Shown: positions 30,475 to 40,745 of the stretch, one piece after another
Layout: the number at the start of each line of letters is the position of its first letter
Position numbering within the stretch: position 1 is the stretch's first letter
Assembly: GCF_023278085.1 (NCBI RefSeq)
Contig: NZ_CP066265.1
Location: 3,552,001 to 3,616,000, forward strand
Source: Pseudomonas syringae
GTDB lineage: Bacteria > Pseudomonadota > Gammaproteobacteria > Pseudomonadales > Pseudomonadaceae
DNA length: 64,000 nucleotides
Reading direction: 5' to 3'
Translations under genes and position numbers: made by a program
The notes under the pieces: generated by a model
Databases searched by the model: none
What the model was told of the DNA's origin: nothing
The model's input: the letters and a program-made list of their open reading frames with translations, nothing else

Positions 30475-31289
30475 TCAGATATCCAGAAGGGCGCGAGCGA
30501 TGCCTTGCAGTTTACGGGTCAACGGACCAACCGGCCAGTTCAGCGCCGCAAAGCCGCGAACCGGCCAGACGCCATAAACGCTGTTGCACAAAAACACCTC
30601 GTCCGCGGTTTCCAGATCGGAGAGATGCACGTCACGAATGTCGACCGCTACCCCTAGCGTGGCAGCCCGATCCAGCAGTTCGGCACGCATCACACCTGCG
30701 ACCCCGCATCGACTGAGGTCGGCAGTCAGCAGACGGCCTTGTACGACCAGAAACAGATTGCTGTAGACCCCTTCGATCACACGACCGGAAGTGTCACACA
30801 TCAGCCCTTCGGCGTGATCAGTGTCGCTCCATTCGGAACGGGCCACTACTTGCTCCAGACGGTTCAGATGCTTGAGCCCGGCAAGCAGTGGCTGCTCGGC
30901 CAGACGGGTCTGGCAGGCGAACAGACGAACGCCCTGATCAGCATGGGAAGCAGGATAAGCGGGTGCAGGACTGCCCTGCAGGATGCGACGCGGCTGCGTA
31001 TCGGGAGCGGGCGCATAACCGCGCTGGCTGTCGCCACGGGTGAGCAGCAATTTCATGACCCCGTCACCCAGTTCGGCTGCGAAGTGGATCATCTCGGTTC
31101 GAACCTGCACAGAGTCGACATCAATCTTCAGCTGCTGACAGCCACGCTCAAGGCGCTGCAAGTGGCGCTCCAGAAGCACCGCTTGCCCAGCCCTGACAGC
31201 GACGGTTTCAAACAGCCCGTCACCGTAGGCCAGCCCGCGATCCTTTACCGACAAGGTCTCTGCGGGGCAGCCATCAACCCAGCAGGGCA

Positions 31290-31290
<1 letters not shown>
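30475..31290 (-). CDS. pabC: aminodeoxychorismate lyase
   Basis: A 271-residue fold-type IV PLP enzyme releasing p-aminobenzoate for folate synthesis. Family stretches are GLAYGDGLFETVAV near residue 20, MKLLLTRGDSQRGY, and GLKHLNRLEQVVARSEW, which contains the PLP-lysine region (LKHLNRL). ATG 31288-31290 overlaps the fabF stop (TAATG). Length is typical (about 270). Confidence 0.94.
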
Positions 31291-32534
<1,244 letters not shown>

Positions 32535-32586
32535 AGGACTCTCCTTCTCTCTTGTTTACGGAACAATCACAGCGTTTCTTAAAGAA

Positions 32587-32619
32587 AAAACCGCACGCCG
32601 GTTAAAGCAGTGCGGTTTT
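32587..32619 (-). terminator. intrinsic terminator between acpP and fabF
   Basis: Stem GTGCGG/CCGCAC with flanking A/T tracts (AAAACCGCAC at 32587-32596 and GTGCGGTTTT at 32610-32619), T-rich on the minus strand. Placed after acpP, it probably lets acpP be transcribed more than fabF; readthrough or a downstream promoter would supply fabF. Confidence 0.75.
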
Positions 32620-32648
32620 CCCGTGACAGCAGGCAGCGATTACAAATC

Positions 32649-32885
32649 TTAAGCCTGATGGCTGGTGACGTAATCGATTGCTGCTTGAACGGTAGTGATC
32701 TTTTCCGCTTCTTCGTCAGGGATTTCGGTCTCGAATTCCTCTTCCAGAGCCATTACCAGCTCTACGGTGTCCAAGGAGTCAGCGCCCAGGTCTTCAACGA
32801 AAGAAGCAGTGTTGACAACCTCTTCTGATTTGACGCCAAGTTGCTCGGCAACGATTTTCTTGACGCGCTCTTCGATGGTGCTCAT
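32649..32885 (-). CDS. acpP: acyl carrier protein
   Basis: A 78-residue acidic carrier. The phosphopantetheine attachment serine is S37 in [16 protein letters not shown], the standard DSL motif. Length and charge are typical. Preceded by a good promoter-like pair at 32938-32965 and followed by the terminator at 32587-32619. It is the central carrier for the fab genes on either side. Confidence 0.98.
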   Translation of the reverse strand: MSTIEERVKKIVAEQLGVKSEEVVNTASFVEDLGADSLDTVELVMALEEEFETEIPDEEAEKITTVQAAIDYVTSHQA

Positions 32886-32937
32886 ACCTAGTTTTAACTC
32901 CTAGTGGAAATGTTCAGGCATCTGGCCAGTGGGTAAG

Positions 32938-32965
32938 TGTATAGAAGAGGTTTTGCGAATTTCAA
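32938..32965 (-). promoter_or_regulatory. putative acpP promoter
   Basis: Reading the minus strand: TTGAAA (32960-32965), a 16-base spacer, TATACA (32938-32943). It lies about 50-80 bases before acpP. Found by inspection; a strong independent acpP promoter is known in other bacteria. Confidence 0.55.
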
Positions 32966-33076
32966 GCTTAACGCTCTTCTCTTATGCCCAACCGTACCTT
33001 CGCCCATTCATAGATTGCAGCTTTATAACGGATTTTAGACAGCTCGTATGACATTTTTTTGAAACAGTTCGTCACA

Positions 33077-33820
33077 TCAGCTCATGTACATGCCGCCGTT
33101 AACGGGAATTGTCGCCCCGGTAACGTAACCTGCGCCTTCCGAAGCAAGAAAAGCGACCACGTTCGCGATCTCTTGAGCCTGCCCCAGACGGCCCAGGGGA
33201 ATCTGGGTTATCAGGGACTCACGCTGAGCCTCTGGCAACTCACGCGTCATATCAGTATCGATGAAACCCGGCGTCACCGAATTCACGGTCACTGCACGCG
33301 AACCCACTTCTCGGGCCAGAGCCCGGCTGAAACCTTCCAGCCCGGCTTTCGCGGAAGCATAGTTTACTTGACCGGCGTTGCCCATGGCACCCACAACCGA
33401 ACCAATACTGATGATACGCCCCCAGCGAGCCTTGGTCATGCCCCGCAGAACACCTTTCGAAAGACGGAAAAGGCTGTTCAGATTGGTGTTGACGACGTCA
33501 TACCATTCGTCATCTTTCATGCGCATCATCAGGTTATCACGAGTGATACCGGCGTTATTGACCAGAATCAACGGCGCACCGACACGTTCCTGAATGGTGG
33601 ACAGTACCGAATTGACCGACTCGGCGTCACACACATCGAGCATCAGGCCAAAGCCTTCAATGCCGTTTTCCTTGAACGTCGCGCTGATGCGCTCGGCGCC
33701 GGACTCGGAAGTCGCAGTACCCACGACAACAGCACCATTGCGTCCCAGTTCCAGGGCAATGGCTTGACCAATACCACGACTGGCGCCGGTTACCAGTGCA
33801 ACTTTACCTTGAAGGCTCAT
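33077..33820 (-). CDS. fabG: 3-oxoacyl-ACP reductase
   Basis: A 247-residue NADPH-dependent SDR reducing 3-oxoacyl-ACP. TGASRGIG is at residues 11-18, NNAG at 88-91, and the catalytic triad is S141, Y154 and K158 in SIGSVVGAMGNAGQVNYASAKAG. ATG 33820. It precedes acpP by about 190 bp and follows fabD by 15 bp in the plsX-fabD-fabG-acpP-fabF order. Confidence 0.97.
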   Translation of the reverse strand: MSLQGKVALVTGASRGIGQAIALELGRNGAVVVGTATSESGAERISATFKENGIEGFGLMLDVCDAESVNSVLSTIQERVGAPLILVNNAGITRDNLMMRMKDDEWYDVVNTNLNSLFRLSKGVLRGMTKARWGRIISIGSVVGAMGNAGQVNYASAKAGLEGFSRALAREVGSRAVTVNSVTPGFIDTDMTRELPEAQRESLITQIPLGRLGQAQEIANVVAFLASEGAGYVTGATIPVNGGMYMS

Positions 33821-33835
33821 GCAGTCTTCTCCTAA

Positions 33836-34774
33836 TCAGGCCAGTGCCGCACGTGCGGCGGCAAAGGCATCCGGGGTATCAAGGTTGTAGGTCATCACGC
33901 CTTCGGCGCAACGCTTGTTCAGACCCGCCAGCACTTTGCCAGGGCCACATTCCACCAATTGTGTTGCACCCTGGCTTGCCAGAAATTGAACGGATTCAAC
34001 CCAGCGTACCGGCTTATACAATTGCTCCAGCAGATCGCGCTTGAGCGTCGCCAGATCACTGACTGCACGGGCGCTGACGTTTTGCACCAACGCAATTTCC
34101 GGCGCCTGCCACTCGATTGCTTCGATGGACTCGGCGAAGCGCTCGGCAGCCGGGCGCATCAGCTCGCAGTGCGAGGGCACGCTGACCGGCAACGGCAGTG
34201 CGCGCTTTGCACCACGGGCCTTGCACAGCTCCATCGCGCGCTTGACCGCTTCGGCGGAACCGGCAATGACCACCTGCCCCGGCGAGTTGAAATTGACCGC
34301 ACTGACCACCTCACCCTGAGCCGCTTCGGCGCAGGCTGCGATCACATCGGCATCTTCCAGCCCGAGAATGGCAGCCATGCCACCCTGGCCGGCTGGCACG
34401 GCTTCCTGCATCAACTGACCACGGCGCTCCACCAGCTTGACGGCATCAGCCAGGCTCAGGCTTTGTGCCGCAACCAGTGCACTGTATTCACCCAGGCTGT
34501 GGCCGGCAACAAAAGCAGGAATAGCCCCGCCCTCGGCCAGCCATACGTGCCACAGGGCCACAGAGGCGGTCAGAATTGCAGGCTGGGTCTTGTCGGTCTG
34601 GTTGAGCAGCTCCGCCGGACCGTTCTGGGTCAACGCCCAGAGGTCGTAGCCGAGCGCTTCGGACGCTTGCTCGAACGTATCGAGGATCAACGGATGCTGC
34701 TTGCCTTGCTCGGCAAGCATGCCAAGCGATTGCGAGCCTTGACCCGGAAAGACGAATGCGAGGGATGCAGACAT
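33836..34774 (-). CDS. fabD: malonyl-CoA:ACP transacylase
   Basis: A 312-residue enzyme moving malonyl from CoA to ACP. The active-site serine is S93 in GHSLGEY, and the entry motif FVFPGQGSQ is at residues 8-16. The ATG at 34774 was chosen for MSASLAFVFPGQG, the canonical N-terminus, although the frame is open further upstream. Part of the fab cluster. Confidence 0.96.
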   Translation of the reverse strand: MSASLAFVFPGQGSQSLGMLAEQGKQHPLILDTFEQASEALGYDLWALTQNGPAELLNQTDKTQPAILTASVALWHVWLAEGGAIPAFVAGHSLGEYSALVAAQSLSLADAVKLVERRGQLMQEAVPAGQGGMAAILGLEDADVIAACAEAAQGEVVSAVNFNSPGQVVIAGSAEAVKRAMELCKARGAKRALPLPVSVPSHCELMRPAAERFAESIEAIEWQAPEIALVQNVSARAVSDLATLKRDLLEQLYKPVRWVESVQFLASQGATQLVECGPGKVLAGLNKRCAEGVMTYNLDTPDAFAAARAALA

Positions 34775-34890
34775 TTGACAAGCCTCTGAATTATTGTCGC
34801 CAAAATGGGCGTCCGGACGGGCCGAACGCGGGTATTCAAACATGCATGACTGATCGTTTGGATGACTGACCAGTCAGGCGCGTCACATTT

Positions 34891-35913
34891 TCAACCTTGG
34901 TCGTCACGAAACCTCGTTTCGAGCTGACTATTCAGGCGTTGCGGCAGGTTTTCAGAGGCTTCGGTCATGGCCCGATAAATCGCACTCTGAAACCCGGAAA
35001 CACTCGCGGAACCGTGACTCTTCACGACGACGCCCCGCAACCCCAAAAGACTCGCGCCGTTATGTCGTGCGGGAGCCAGATCAGTCTGAAGCCGCTTCAG
35101 CAATGGCAAGGCCAGTGCGCCGATCGCCCTGCTGAGCAGATTACGATTGAACAGCGAGTCGATTCTGGCGGCAATCATGGTCGCCAGCCCCTCGCTCGAC
35201 TTGAGCAGTACATTACCGACAAATCCGTCACATACCACAACATCGGCCTCACCCCGGTAAACACCGTCACCTTCAACGTAACCGATGTAGTTCAGCTCCG
35301 TTGCCGCCTGCAGCAGACTGGCAGCCAGCTTGACCTGCTGGTTGCCCTTTATGTCTTCTGTACCGACATTGAGCAAGGCAACCCTGGGCTTGGCAACCCC
35401 GAGAATCTGCGCAAGAACCGAGCCCATCACGGCAAATTGATAGAGTGCCTCAGCACTGCAATCGACATTCGCCCCCAGATCCAGCAACTGACAATGGCCT
35501 GTGCGGGTCGGAATGGCCGCGATCATCGCGGGCCGATCAATGCCCGGCAAGGTCTTGAGCACATGCCGGGAGAGCGCCATCAACGCACCGGTATTGCCCG
35601 CACTGACACACGCGCTGGCCTGCCCGCTTGCTACCAGCTCAAGGGCCACCCGCATTGACGACTCGGGCTTGCCACGCAGTGCCTGAGACGGACGCTCGTC
35701 CATGGCGATGACTTCGCTGGAATTGACAACACGCAGACGCGAGCGATCCACACCACGATGGCTGGCAATCAGTTCTTCAATCAGGGAGGCCTGGCCGACG
35801 AGGGCCAAATGAAGCGAGGGAGTAGCAATCAGGCACGCAATACTAGCCTGAACAATGTTGCGGGGACCGAAGTCCCCGCCCATTGCGTCGATCGCGATGA
35901 TCGGAGCGGACAA
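34891..35913 (-). CDS. plsX: phosphate acyltransferase
   Basis: A 340-residue enzyme converting acyl-ACP to acyl-phosphate for phospholipid synthesis. The diagnostic N-terminus [13 protein letters not shown] is followed by [23 protein letters not shown] and [16 protein letters not shown]. The start is TTG at 35911-35913 with a poor Shine-Dalgarno; it lies right behind rpmF and is probably coupled to it. The rpmF-plsX-fabD order is conserved. Confidence 0.95.
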   Translation of the reverse strand: MSAPIIAIDAMGGDFGPRNIVQASIACLIATPSLHLALVGQASLIEELIASHRGVDRSRLRVVNSSEVIAMDERPSQALRGKPESSMRVALELVASGQASACVSAGNTGALMALSRHVLKTLPGIDRPAMIAAIPTRTGHCQLLDLGANVDCSAEALYQFAVMGSVLAQILGVAKPRVALLNVGTEDIKGNQQVKLAASLLQAATELNYIGYVEGDGVYRGEADVVVCDGFVGNVLLKSSEGLATMIAARIDSLFNRNLLSRAIGALALPLLKRLQTDLAPARHNGASLLGLRGVVVKSHGSASVSGFQSAIYRAMTEASENLPQRLNSQLETRFRDDQG

Positions 35914-35917
35914 GAAA

Positions 35918-36100
35918 TTACTCGTCAGCGCCCTTGTCGATCACTTTACGACCACGGTATACGCCTTCTGGCGATACGTGGTGACGCAGGTGAATTTCAC
36001 CAGTGGTCTTTTCTACCGACAGAGTGCTTGCCTCAAGAGCATCGTGCGAACGACGCATGTCACGGGCAGAGCGGGATTTTTTGTTCTGCTGAACAGCCAT
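35918..36100 (-). CDS. rpmF: 50S ribosomal protein L32
   Basis: A 60-residue basic protein starting [17 protein letters not shown], the conserved L32 N-terminus. The four-cysteine zinc site seen in some L32 proteins is absent, as is usual in this group. Four bases before plsX; follows yceD by 13 bp. Confidence 0.97.
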   Translation of the reverse strand: MAVQQNKKSRSARDMRRSHDALEASTLSVEKTTGEIHLRHHVSPEGVYRGRKVIDKGADE

Positions 36101-36113
36101 AATTGATTAACTC

Positions 36114-36641
36114 CTAAACGTTTGGGTCACGCTTTAACTGCGCCAATACACTGAACGGGTTGGACCGCGTTACCTCGTCCACGCTCGGTTCGGGCTCATC
36201 GAGACCCGCCGGTTGCTGGCATTCTTCAGGATGATGAGCAGGCACAATGGGCAAGGCGAGCAGTAGCTCCTCCTCGATCAATGCCAGCAGATCCAAAGGA
36301 TCTTCGCCCAGTTCCAGCACGTCATAACCTTTCGGTAACGACTGGGTATTCGCACCCTCCTTCACCACGGCATAACTGCATTCGCTGTGGATCGGCAGGG
36401 TGACCAACTCAAGACAACGCTGGCAAACCATCTTGACCGGGACGTCTATCGAACTGTGGATAACCACAGAGCGGCGTTCGTCACGCTCAAAAACGAATTT
36501 CGCCTGCACCGTACCGACAGTGTCGGCAAGCGGGTCGCAGAGTCTTTTCAAATCGCCCAGCAGCACTTCACCCTGAAGGGTAGTGCCGCGATCAGACAAT
36601 TTGCGCGGGTCAACGTGAGATGGAATCGGGTCATTCAACAT
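36114..36641 (-). CDS. yceD: YceD (DUF177) family protein
   Basis: A 175-residue protein of the YceD family, which in E. coli and plants is linked to 23S rRNA accumulation. Conserved parts are QGEVLLGDLKRLCDPLADTVGT and CQRCLELVTLPIHSECSYAVV with CxxC (CQRC). ATG 36641. Always upstream of rpmF in proteobacteria, as here. Confidence 0.92.
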   Translation of the reverse strand: MLNDPIPSHVDPRKLSDRGTTLQGEVLLGDLKRLCDPLADTVGTVQAKFVFERDERRSVVIHSSIDVPVKMVCQRCLELVTLPIHSECSYAVVKEGANTQSLPKGYDVLELGEDPLDLLALIEEELLLALPIVPAHHPEECQQPAGLDEPEPSVDEVTRSNPFSVLAQLKRDPNV

Positions 36642-36746
36642 AGGCGCAGCATTCTAGGGATGCCCCCTTGGCATGTCAAAGGAAATTCAGGCTGTTCGTC
36701 ACTCAGGCCACTGATTAGAATCGCTGCTCTGCCAACGGAGAACCGC

Positions 36747-37325
36747 ATGCCATCCCTGCTCCTTGCCTCCAGCTCCCCATACCGCCGCGAACTGCTTGCC
36801 CGTCTGCGCCTGCCGTTTACCTGCAAATCCCCGGATATCGACGAAAGCCACCGCTCCGACGAAGCCGCTCGCGACCTCGTACTGCGCCTTGCCAGACAGA
36901 AAGCCGAGGCGCTGGCAGGCGATTATCCGCAGCACCTGATCATCGGCTCCGACCAGGTTGCCGTCCTCAACGACAGGATACTGGGCAAACCTCATACCTT
37001 CGAGCGCGCCCTGGAACAGCTCGGCGCTGCGAGTGGTGCCAGCGTGACGTTTCTGACCGGCCTGGCACTGCTCAACAGCTCGACAGGCGAATGCCAGACC
37101 GACTGCGTGCCCTTTACCGTGCACATGCGCGAGCTGGACCGAGCCAGCATCGAGCGTTACCTGCGCGCTGAAGAGCCCTACGACTGCGCTGGCAGCTTCA
37201 AAGCCGAGGGATTGGGGGTCAGCCTGTTTCGCAGCACAGAAGGCAGTGATGCGACCAGCCTGATCGGGTTGCCACTGATTCGCCTGGTGGACATGCTTAT
37301 AAAGGAAGGGATCAGCATTCCCTGA
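36747..37325 (+). CDS. Maf-like nucleotide pyrophosphatase (YceF type)
   Basis: A 192-residue Maf-family protein hydrolysing modified nucleoside triphosphates; the YceF branch acts on 7-methyl-GTP. The entry motif LLLASSSPYRRELLARL, the catalytic Asp in IIGSDQVAVL, and DCAGSFKAEGLG are visible. The ATG at 36747 has GGAG eight bases upstream. Divergent from yceD-rpmF, which supports the YceF assignment. Confidence 0.9.
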   Translation: MPSLLLASSSPYRRELLARLRLPFTCKSPDIDESHRSDEAARDLVLRLARQKAEALAGDYPQHLIIGSDQVAVLNDRILGKPHTFERALEQLGAASGASVTFLTGLALLNSSTGECQTDCVPFTVHMRELDRASIERYLRAEEPYDCAGSFKAEGLGVSLFRSTEGSDATSLIGLPLIRLVDMLIKEGISIP

Positions 37326-37340
37326 TCCGGGCGCCCAATA

Positions 37341-37371
37341 AAAAGCCCTGACCGGCAACGATCAGGGCTTT
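37341..37371. terminator. convergent terminator between maf and sppA
   Basis: AAAAAGCCCTGA paired with TCAGGGCTTT around a 10-nt loop, lying between two converging genes. T-rich on both sides, so probably bidirectional. Confidence 0.8.
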
Positions 37372-37397
37372 CGGAACAACAGCGCTATTCGTCTGAA

Positions 37398-38396
37398 TCA
37401 GCGCAGCACAGGGCCATTGAAGCCCACCAGCATGGCGATCCGCTCGGCAATACTGGTGCCCAGCTTCTTCGAGAAACGATCAAAAGGCGACTCTTCGACG
37501 GTGTATTCGACGATATTCTTTTCCTTGATCACATCCCGCGCCACATAACTCGCACTGCCCAGACCATCAACCAGACCCAGCCCGACCGCCTGCTCACCGG
37601 TCCAGATCAGGCCAGAGAACAACTCGGGATGATCCTTGTCCTTCAGACGATCGCCACGGCCTTGCTTGACGCTGGCGATGAACTGGCGATGAGTCGTGTC
37701 CAGCACGCCCTGCCAGAACTGCGTCTCGTCGGCTTTTTGCGGCTGGAACGGATCGAGAAATGCCTTGTGCTCGCCCGACGTGTAGGTGCGACGATCCACA
37801 CCCAGCTTCTCCATCGCGCCGACAAAGCCGAAACCGGCCGCCGTCACACCAATGGAACCCACCAGACTCGCCTTGTCGGCATAGATCTGATCGGCCGCAC
37901 TGGCGATGTAGTAAGCGCCCGACGCCCCGAGATCGGTAATCACTGCATAGACCTTGATATCCGGCTTCTCGGCACGCAGACGACGAATCTCGTCGTACAC
38001 ATAGCCAGACTGTACCGGGCTGCCACCCGGACTGTTGATGCGCAGGATCACGCCTTTGGTCTTTTCATCCTCGAAAGCATTGCGCAGCGCAGTGACAATG
38101 TTCTCGGCACTGGCCGATTCCTTGTCGGCGATTACGCCCTGCACGTCGATCAACGCAGTGTGACTGGAGCGGCGCGACGTTCCGCCTTCGAAATCCAGCA
38201 TCGGCAGGACCACAGCCACAAACAGAAATACAAATGTCAGCAGCTTGAAGAAGATCCCCCAGCGACGGGCGCGTCGCTGCTCCTGCACGCTGGCGAGCAG
38301 CGTTTTTTCAAGAAGCTTCCAGCTTTTAGCTTCTTCCCTGCTATTGATAGCCTCTTCCGCATTTTGCGAACCGGGCGCTTTCCATTCGTCAGACAT
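37398..38396 (-). CDS. sppA: signal peptide peptidase SppA-type (S49)
   Basis: A 332-residue membrane serine protease degrading cleaved signal peptides. It has one N-terminal membrane helix (FFKLLTFVFLFVAVVLPM) and a ClpP-like S49 domain: ILRINSPGGSPVQSG, DLGASGAYYIASAADQIYADKASLVGSIGV with the serine. It is the short single-domain form common in pseudomonads. The HAD gene follows 24 bp upstream in the same direction. Confidence 0.92.
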   Translation of the reverse strand: MSDEWKAPGSQNAEEAINSREEAKSWKLLEKTLLASVQEQRRARRWGIFFKLLTFVFLFVAVVLPMLDFEGGTSRRSSHTALIDVQGVIADKESASAENIVTALRNAFEDEKTKGVILRINSPGGSPVQSGYVYDEIRRLRAEKPDIKVYAVITDLGASGAYYIASAADQIYADKASLVGSIGVTAAGFGFVGAMEKLGVDRRTYTSGEHKAFLDPFQPQKADETQFWQGVLDTTHRQFIASVKQGRGDRLKDKDHPELFSGLIWTGEQAVGLGLVDGLGSASYVARDVIKEKNIVEYTVEESPFDRFSKKLGTSIAERIAMLVGFNGPVLR

Positions 38397-38419
38397 GCTT
38401 CTTTTACCCTCACCGAAAA

Positions 38420-39082
38420 CTAGACGCTGCGCCGGTTCAACCAGGTACGCAGCTCGGAAAAATGCTCGATAGCCAGACGCGGCTCAAACTGACGCAACGA
38501 CGCCAGCGGCTGGGCGCCATACCCCACCGCCACAGAATCCATACCGGCATTGCGTGCCATCAACAGATCGAACGATGCATCACCGATCATCAGCGAGCGC
38601 TCGGGCGCGACGCCGCAGTGCGCCATGATCTCGTTGAGCATCAGCGGATCAGGCTTGCTGGCCGTCTCGTCGGCAGCCCGGGTGATATCGAAATAATCAG
38701 CCCAGCCATTGGCTTTCAGCACCCGATCAAGCCCGCGACGCGCCTTGCCGGTGGCCACTGCCAGACGATAACCGTCCTCGCGGAACGCCTGCATCGACTC
38801 CACGACACCTTCAAACAGCGGAGAGGGCACGTTATCCATTGCCATGTAGGCGCCAGCGTAGTGCTGCCGGAATTCGATCAACAGGCTGTCGCTGATCTGC
38901 GGATACAGGGTCCGGATCGCCTCGGGCAGGCCCAGACCGATAATGTCCTTGATTGCGGAGTCGTCACGCACCTCAAGGCCGCTCTCGATGGCCGCCGTGC
39001 GCATGGACTGGATAATTCGCCCGACCGAGTCAGCCAGTGTGCCGTCCCAGTCGAAAATCAGCAGATCATAATCACGTTGCAC
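38420..39082 (-). CDS. HAD-family hydrolase (phosphoglycolate phosphatase-like)
   Basis: A 220-residue HAD hydrolase. Motif I is [12 protein letters not shown] (nucleophile D11, acid D13), motif II is in VATGKAR, and motif III/IV is [11 protein letters not shown]...[25 protein letters not shown]. It resembles Gph phosphatases, but the substrate cannot be fixed. It overlaps the 3' end of rluC by 11 bases and precedes sppA. Confidence 0.88.
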   Translation of the reverse strand: MQRDYDLLIFDWDGTLADSVGRIIQSMRTAAIESGLEVRDDSAIKDIIGLGLPEAIRTLYPQISDSLLIEFRQHYAGAYMAMDNVPSPLFEGVVESMQAFREDGYRLAVATGKARRGLDRVLKANGWADYFDITRAADETASKPDPLMLNEIMAHCGVAPERSLMIGDASFDLLMARNAGMDSVAVGYGAQPLASLRQFEPRLAIEHFSELRTWLNRRSV

Positions 39083-40028
39083 TCAGACGCTCCACTGTCT
39101 TTGCCCACATCTCGTCGACGGGCGCTTGTACATTCAGCTTACTGCCATCAGGCATCGGTACGGTCAGCATGTAGGCATGCAGAAACAGACGCTTGCCGCC
39201 CAGGTCGCGAATCTCGCGACTGAAATTCTCGTCCCCGTATTTGGTGTCGCCGGCAATGGCATGACCGGCGTGCAGCGTATGCACCCTGATCTGGTGCGTG
39301 CGCCCGGTGACCGGTTTGGCCTCGACCATGGTGGCAAAGTCGCCGAAACGACGCAGCACCTTGAAAAGGGTCAATGCCTCCTTGCCCTCTTCATTGACCT
39401 CGACCATGCGCTCACCAGAGCGCAGATTGCTCTTGAGCAACGGCGCGCGCACCTGCTTTTGTGCAGCAGCCCAGTTGCCGCGTACCAGCGCCATGTAACG
39501 CTTGTCGACACCGTCGCCACGCAGGGCCTCATGCAGATGCCGCAACATGCTGCGTTTCTTGGCAATCATCAGCAGCCCGGAGGTATCGCGGTCGAGGCGA
39601 TGCACCAGTTCAAGCTCCTTGGCATCCGGACGCAACTGGCGAAACGCTTCGATCACGCCGAAGCTCAGCCCACTGCCGCCATGCACGGCAATACCCGCGG
39701 GCTTGTTGAGCACGATCAGCGCCTTGTCTTCGTAGACAATCGCAGCCTCGAGGCGCTGCAAGAGGGCCTGCGCGACCGGCACCGGCTCATCACGCTCGGG
39801 CACCCGCACAGGGGGAATGCGCACGATATCGCCTGCCTGCAACTTATACTCGGGCTTGGTCCGCCCCTTGTTCACACGCACTTCGCCTTTGCGCACAATG
39901 CGGTAGATCAAGGTCTTGGGCACACCCTTGAGATAAGTGATCAGAAAGTTATCGATGCGTTGACCGGCAAGTTCCGGCGCAACCTCAACCAGCTGGACGC
40001 CGGGGGTTGGAGGGGCAATATTCGTCAT
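39072..40028 (-). CDS. rluC: 23S rRNA pseudouridine(955/2504/2580) synthase
   Basis: A 318-residue synthase. The N-terminal S4 RNA-binding domain is [34 protein letters not shown], the catalytic motif is [11 protein letters not shown], and the C-terminal [24 protein letters not shown] is characteristic of RluC/D. The ATG at 40028 ([10 protein letters not shown]) was chosen over 40040. It diverges from rne; adjacency of rluC and rne is conserved in gamma-proteobacteria. Confidence 0.94.
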   Translation of the reverse strand: MTNIAPPTPGVQLVEVAPELAGQRIDNFLITYLKGVPKTLIYRIVRKGEVRVNKGRTKPEYKLQAGDIVRIPPVRVPERDEPVPVAQALLQRLEAAIVYEDKALIVLNKPAGIAVHGGSGLSFGVIEAFRQLRPDAKELELVHRLDRDTSGLLMIAKKRSMLRHLHEALRGDGVDKRYMALVRGNWAAAQKQVRAPLLKSNLRSGERMVEVNEEGKEALTLFKVLRRFGDFATMVEAKPVTGRTHQIRVHTLHAGHAIAGDTKYGDENFSREIRDLGGKRLFLHAYMLTVPMPDGSKLNVQAPVDEMWAKTVERLSAT

Positions 40029-40057
40029 GCCGCAAATCATAACAATTTTTTATGGAT

Positions 40058-40086
40058 TTGAAGCACTTAATGATTGCTGATATAGT
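40058..40086 (+). promoter_or_regulatory. putative rne promoter
   Basis: TTGAAG (40058-40063), a 17-base spacer, TATAGT (40081-40086). It directs transcription into the long region upstream of rne; the predicted start is near 40093. Confidence 0.6.
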
Positions 40087-40092
40087 CGCGAA

Positions 40093-40745
40093 CGCCGCCA
40101 TAAGCGGCCGGACAGCGGACCAACGGTTGACAACCGGCCCTGACCAACGCAATTCACGAGGACGCGAGGCCGTCCTACGGGGCGTTCGGTGACAACGGAG
40201 CACGATGAAAGCGTAACAGGCGCAGGTGACATGAGGCCGGATACACGCCCGACAGCAGAGCAGACAGCTCGCCGTCGGTGCGGACAGTTCATGGCCAGTT
40301 CACAAAGTGCAGTCGCTTCCAGACGCAACGAGCGAACGTCTCGGGAACAACGCCTCAAGCCATGATGCGCAGTCTTCCCTTTCGAAGATTGCGGTAAATG
40401 CCAACCCGCTGCGGATTCTGCGCGCGGCAGCACCCGAATTATCAGGGATACGTGTAGGGTGGAGACGCACAACCATCGGACTGTGTAGCACAAGGCTTGT
40501 TCTAGACGCTTCATCTCGTCCGCTACCGATGGTCGATTCCTCCTCCTGACAAAGCTTTTGCTGAAAAGGGTGTCTTATGCCACCACAGCAAGCAGGAAAC
40601 GTCGTCGCGACCCTCCGCCCCCTCTGGGCGAGGATCTCGCTAGACACTGGAGTGTTCAACCACTCCTGACGTGCCCTGACACCGACCGTGAGAAGTCGTG
40701 TGTGCCGAACGCCGTTTCCGGCAGCCCGGAAACCGACGGTACTAC
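40093..40745 (+). promoter_or_regulatory. long rne 5' untranslated region (rne-II-like)
   Basis: About 650 bases between the predicted start and the rne ATG with no convincing gene. Gamma-proteobacterial rne mRNAs have long structured 5' UTRs used for autoregulation, and pseudomonads carry the rne-II element. Here GC-rich inverted repeats are seen, for example GGCCGGACAGC/GACAACCGGCC around 40103-40137. The exact element borders are not determined. Confidence 0.55.
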
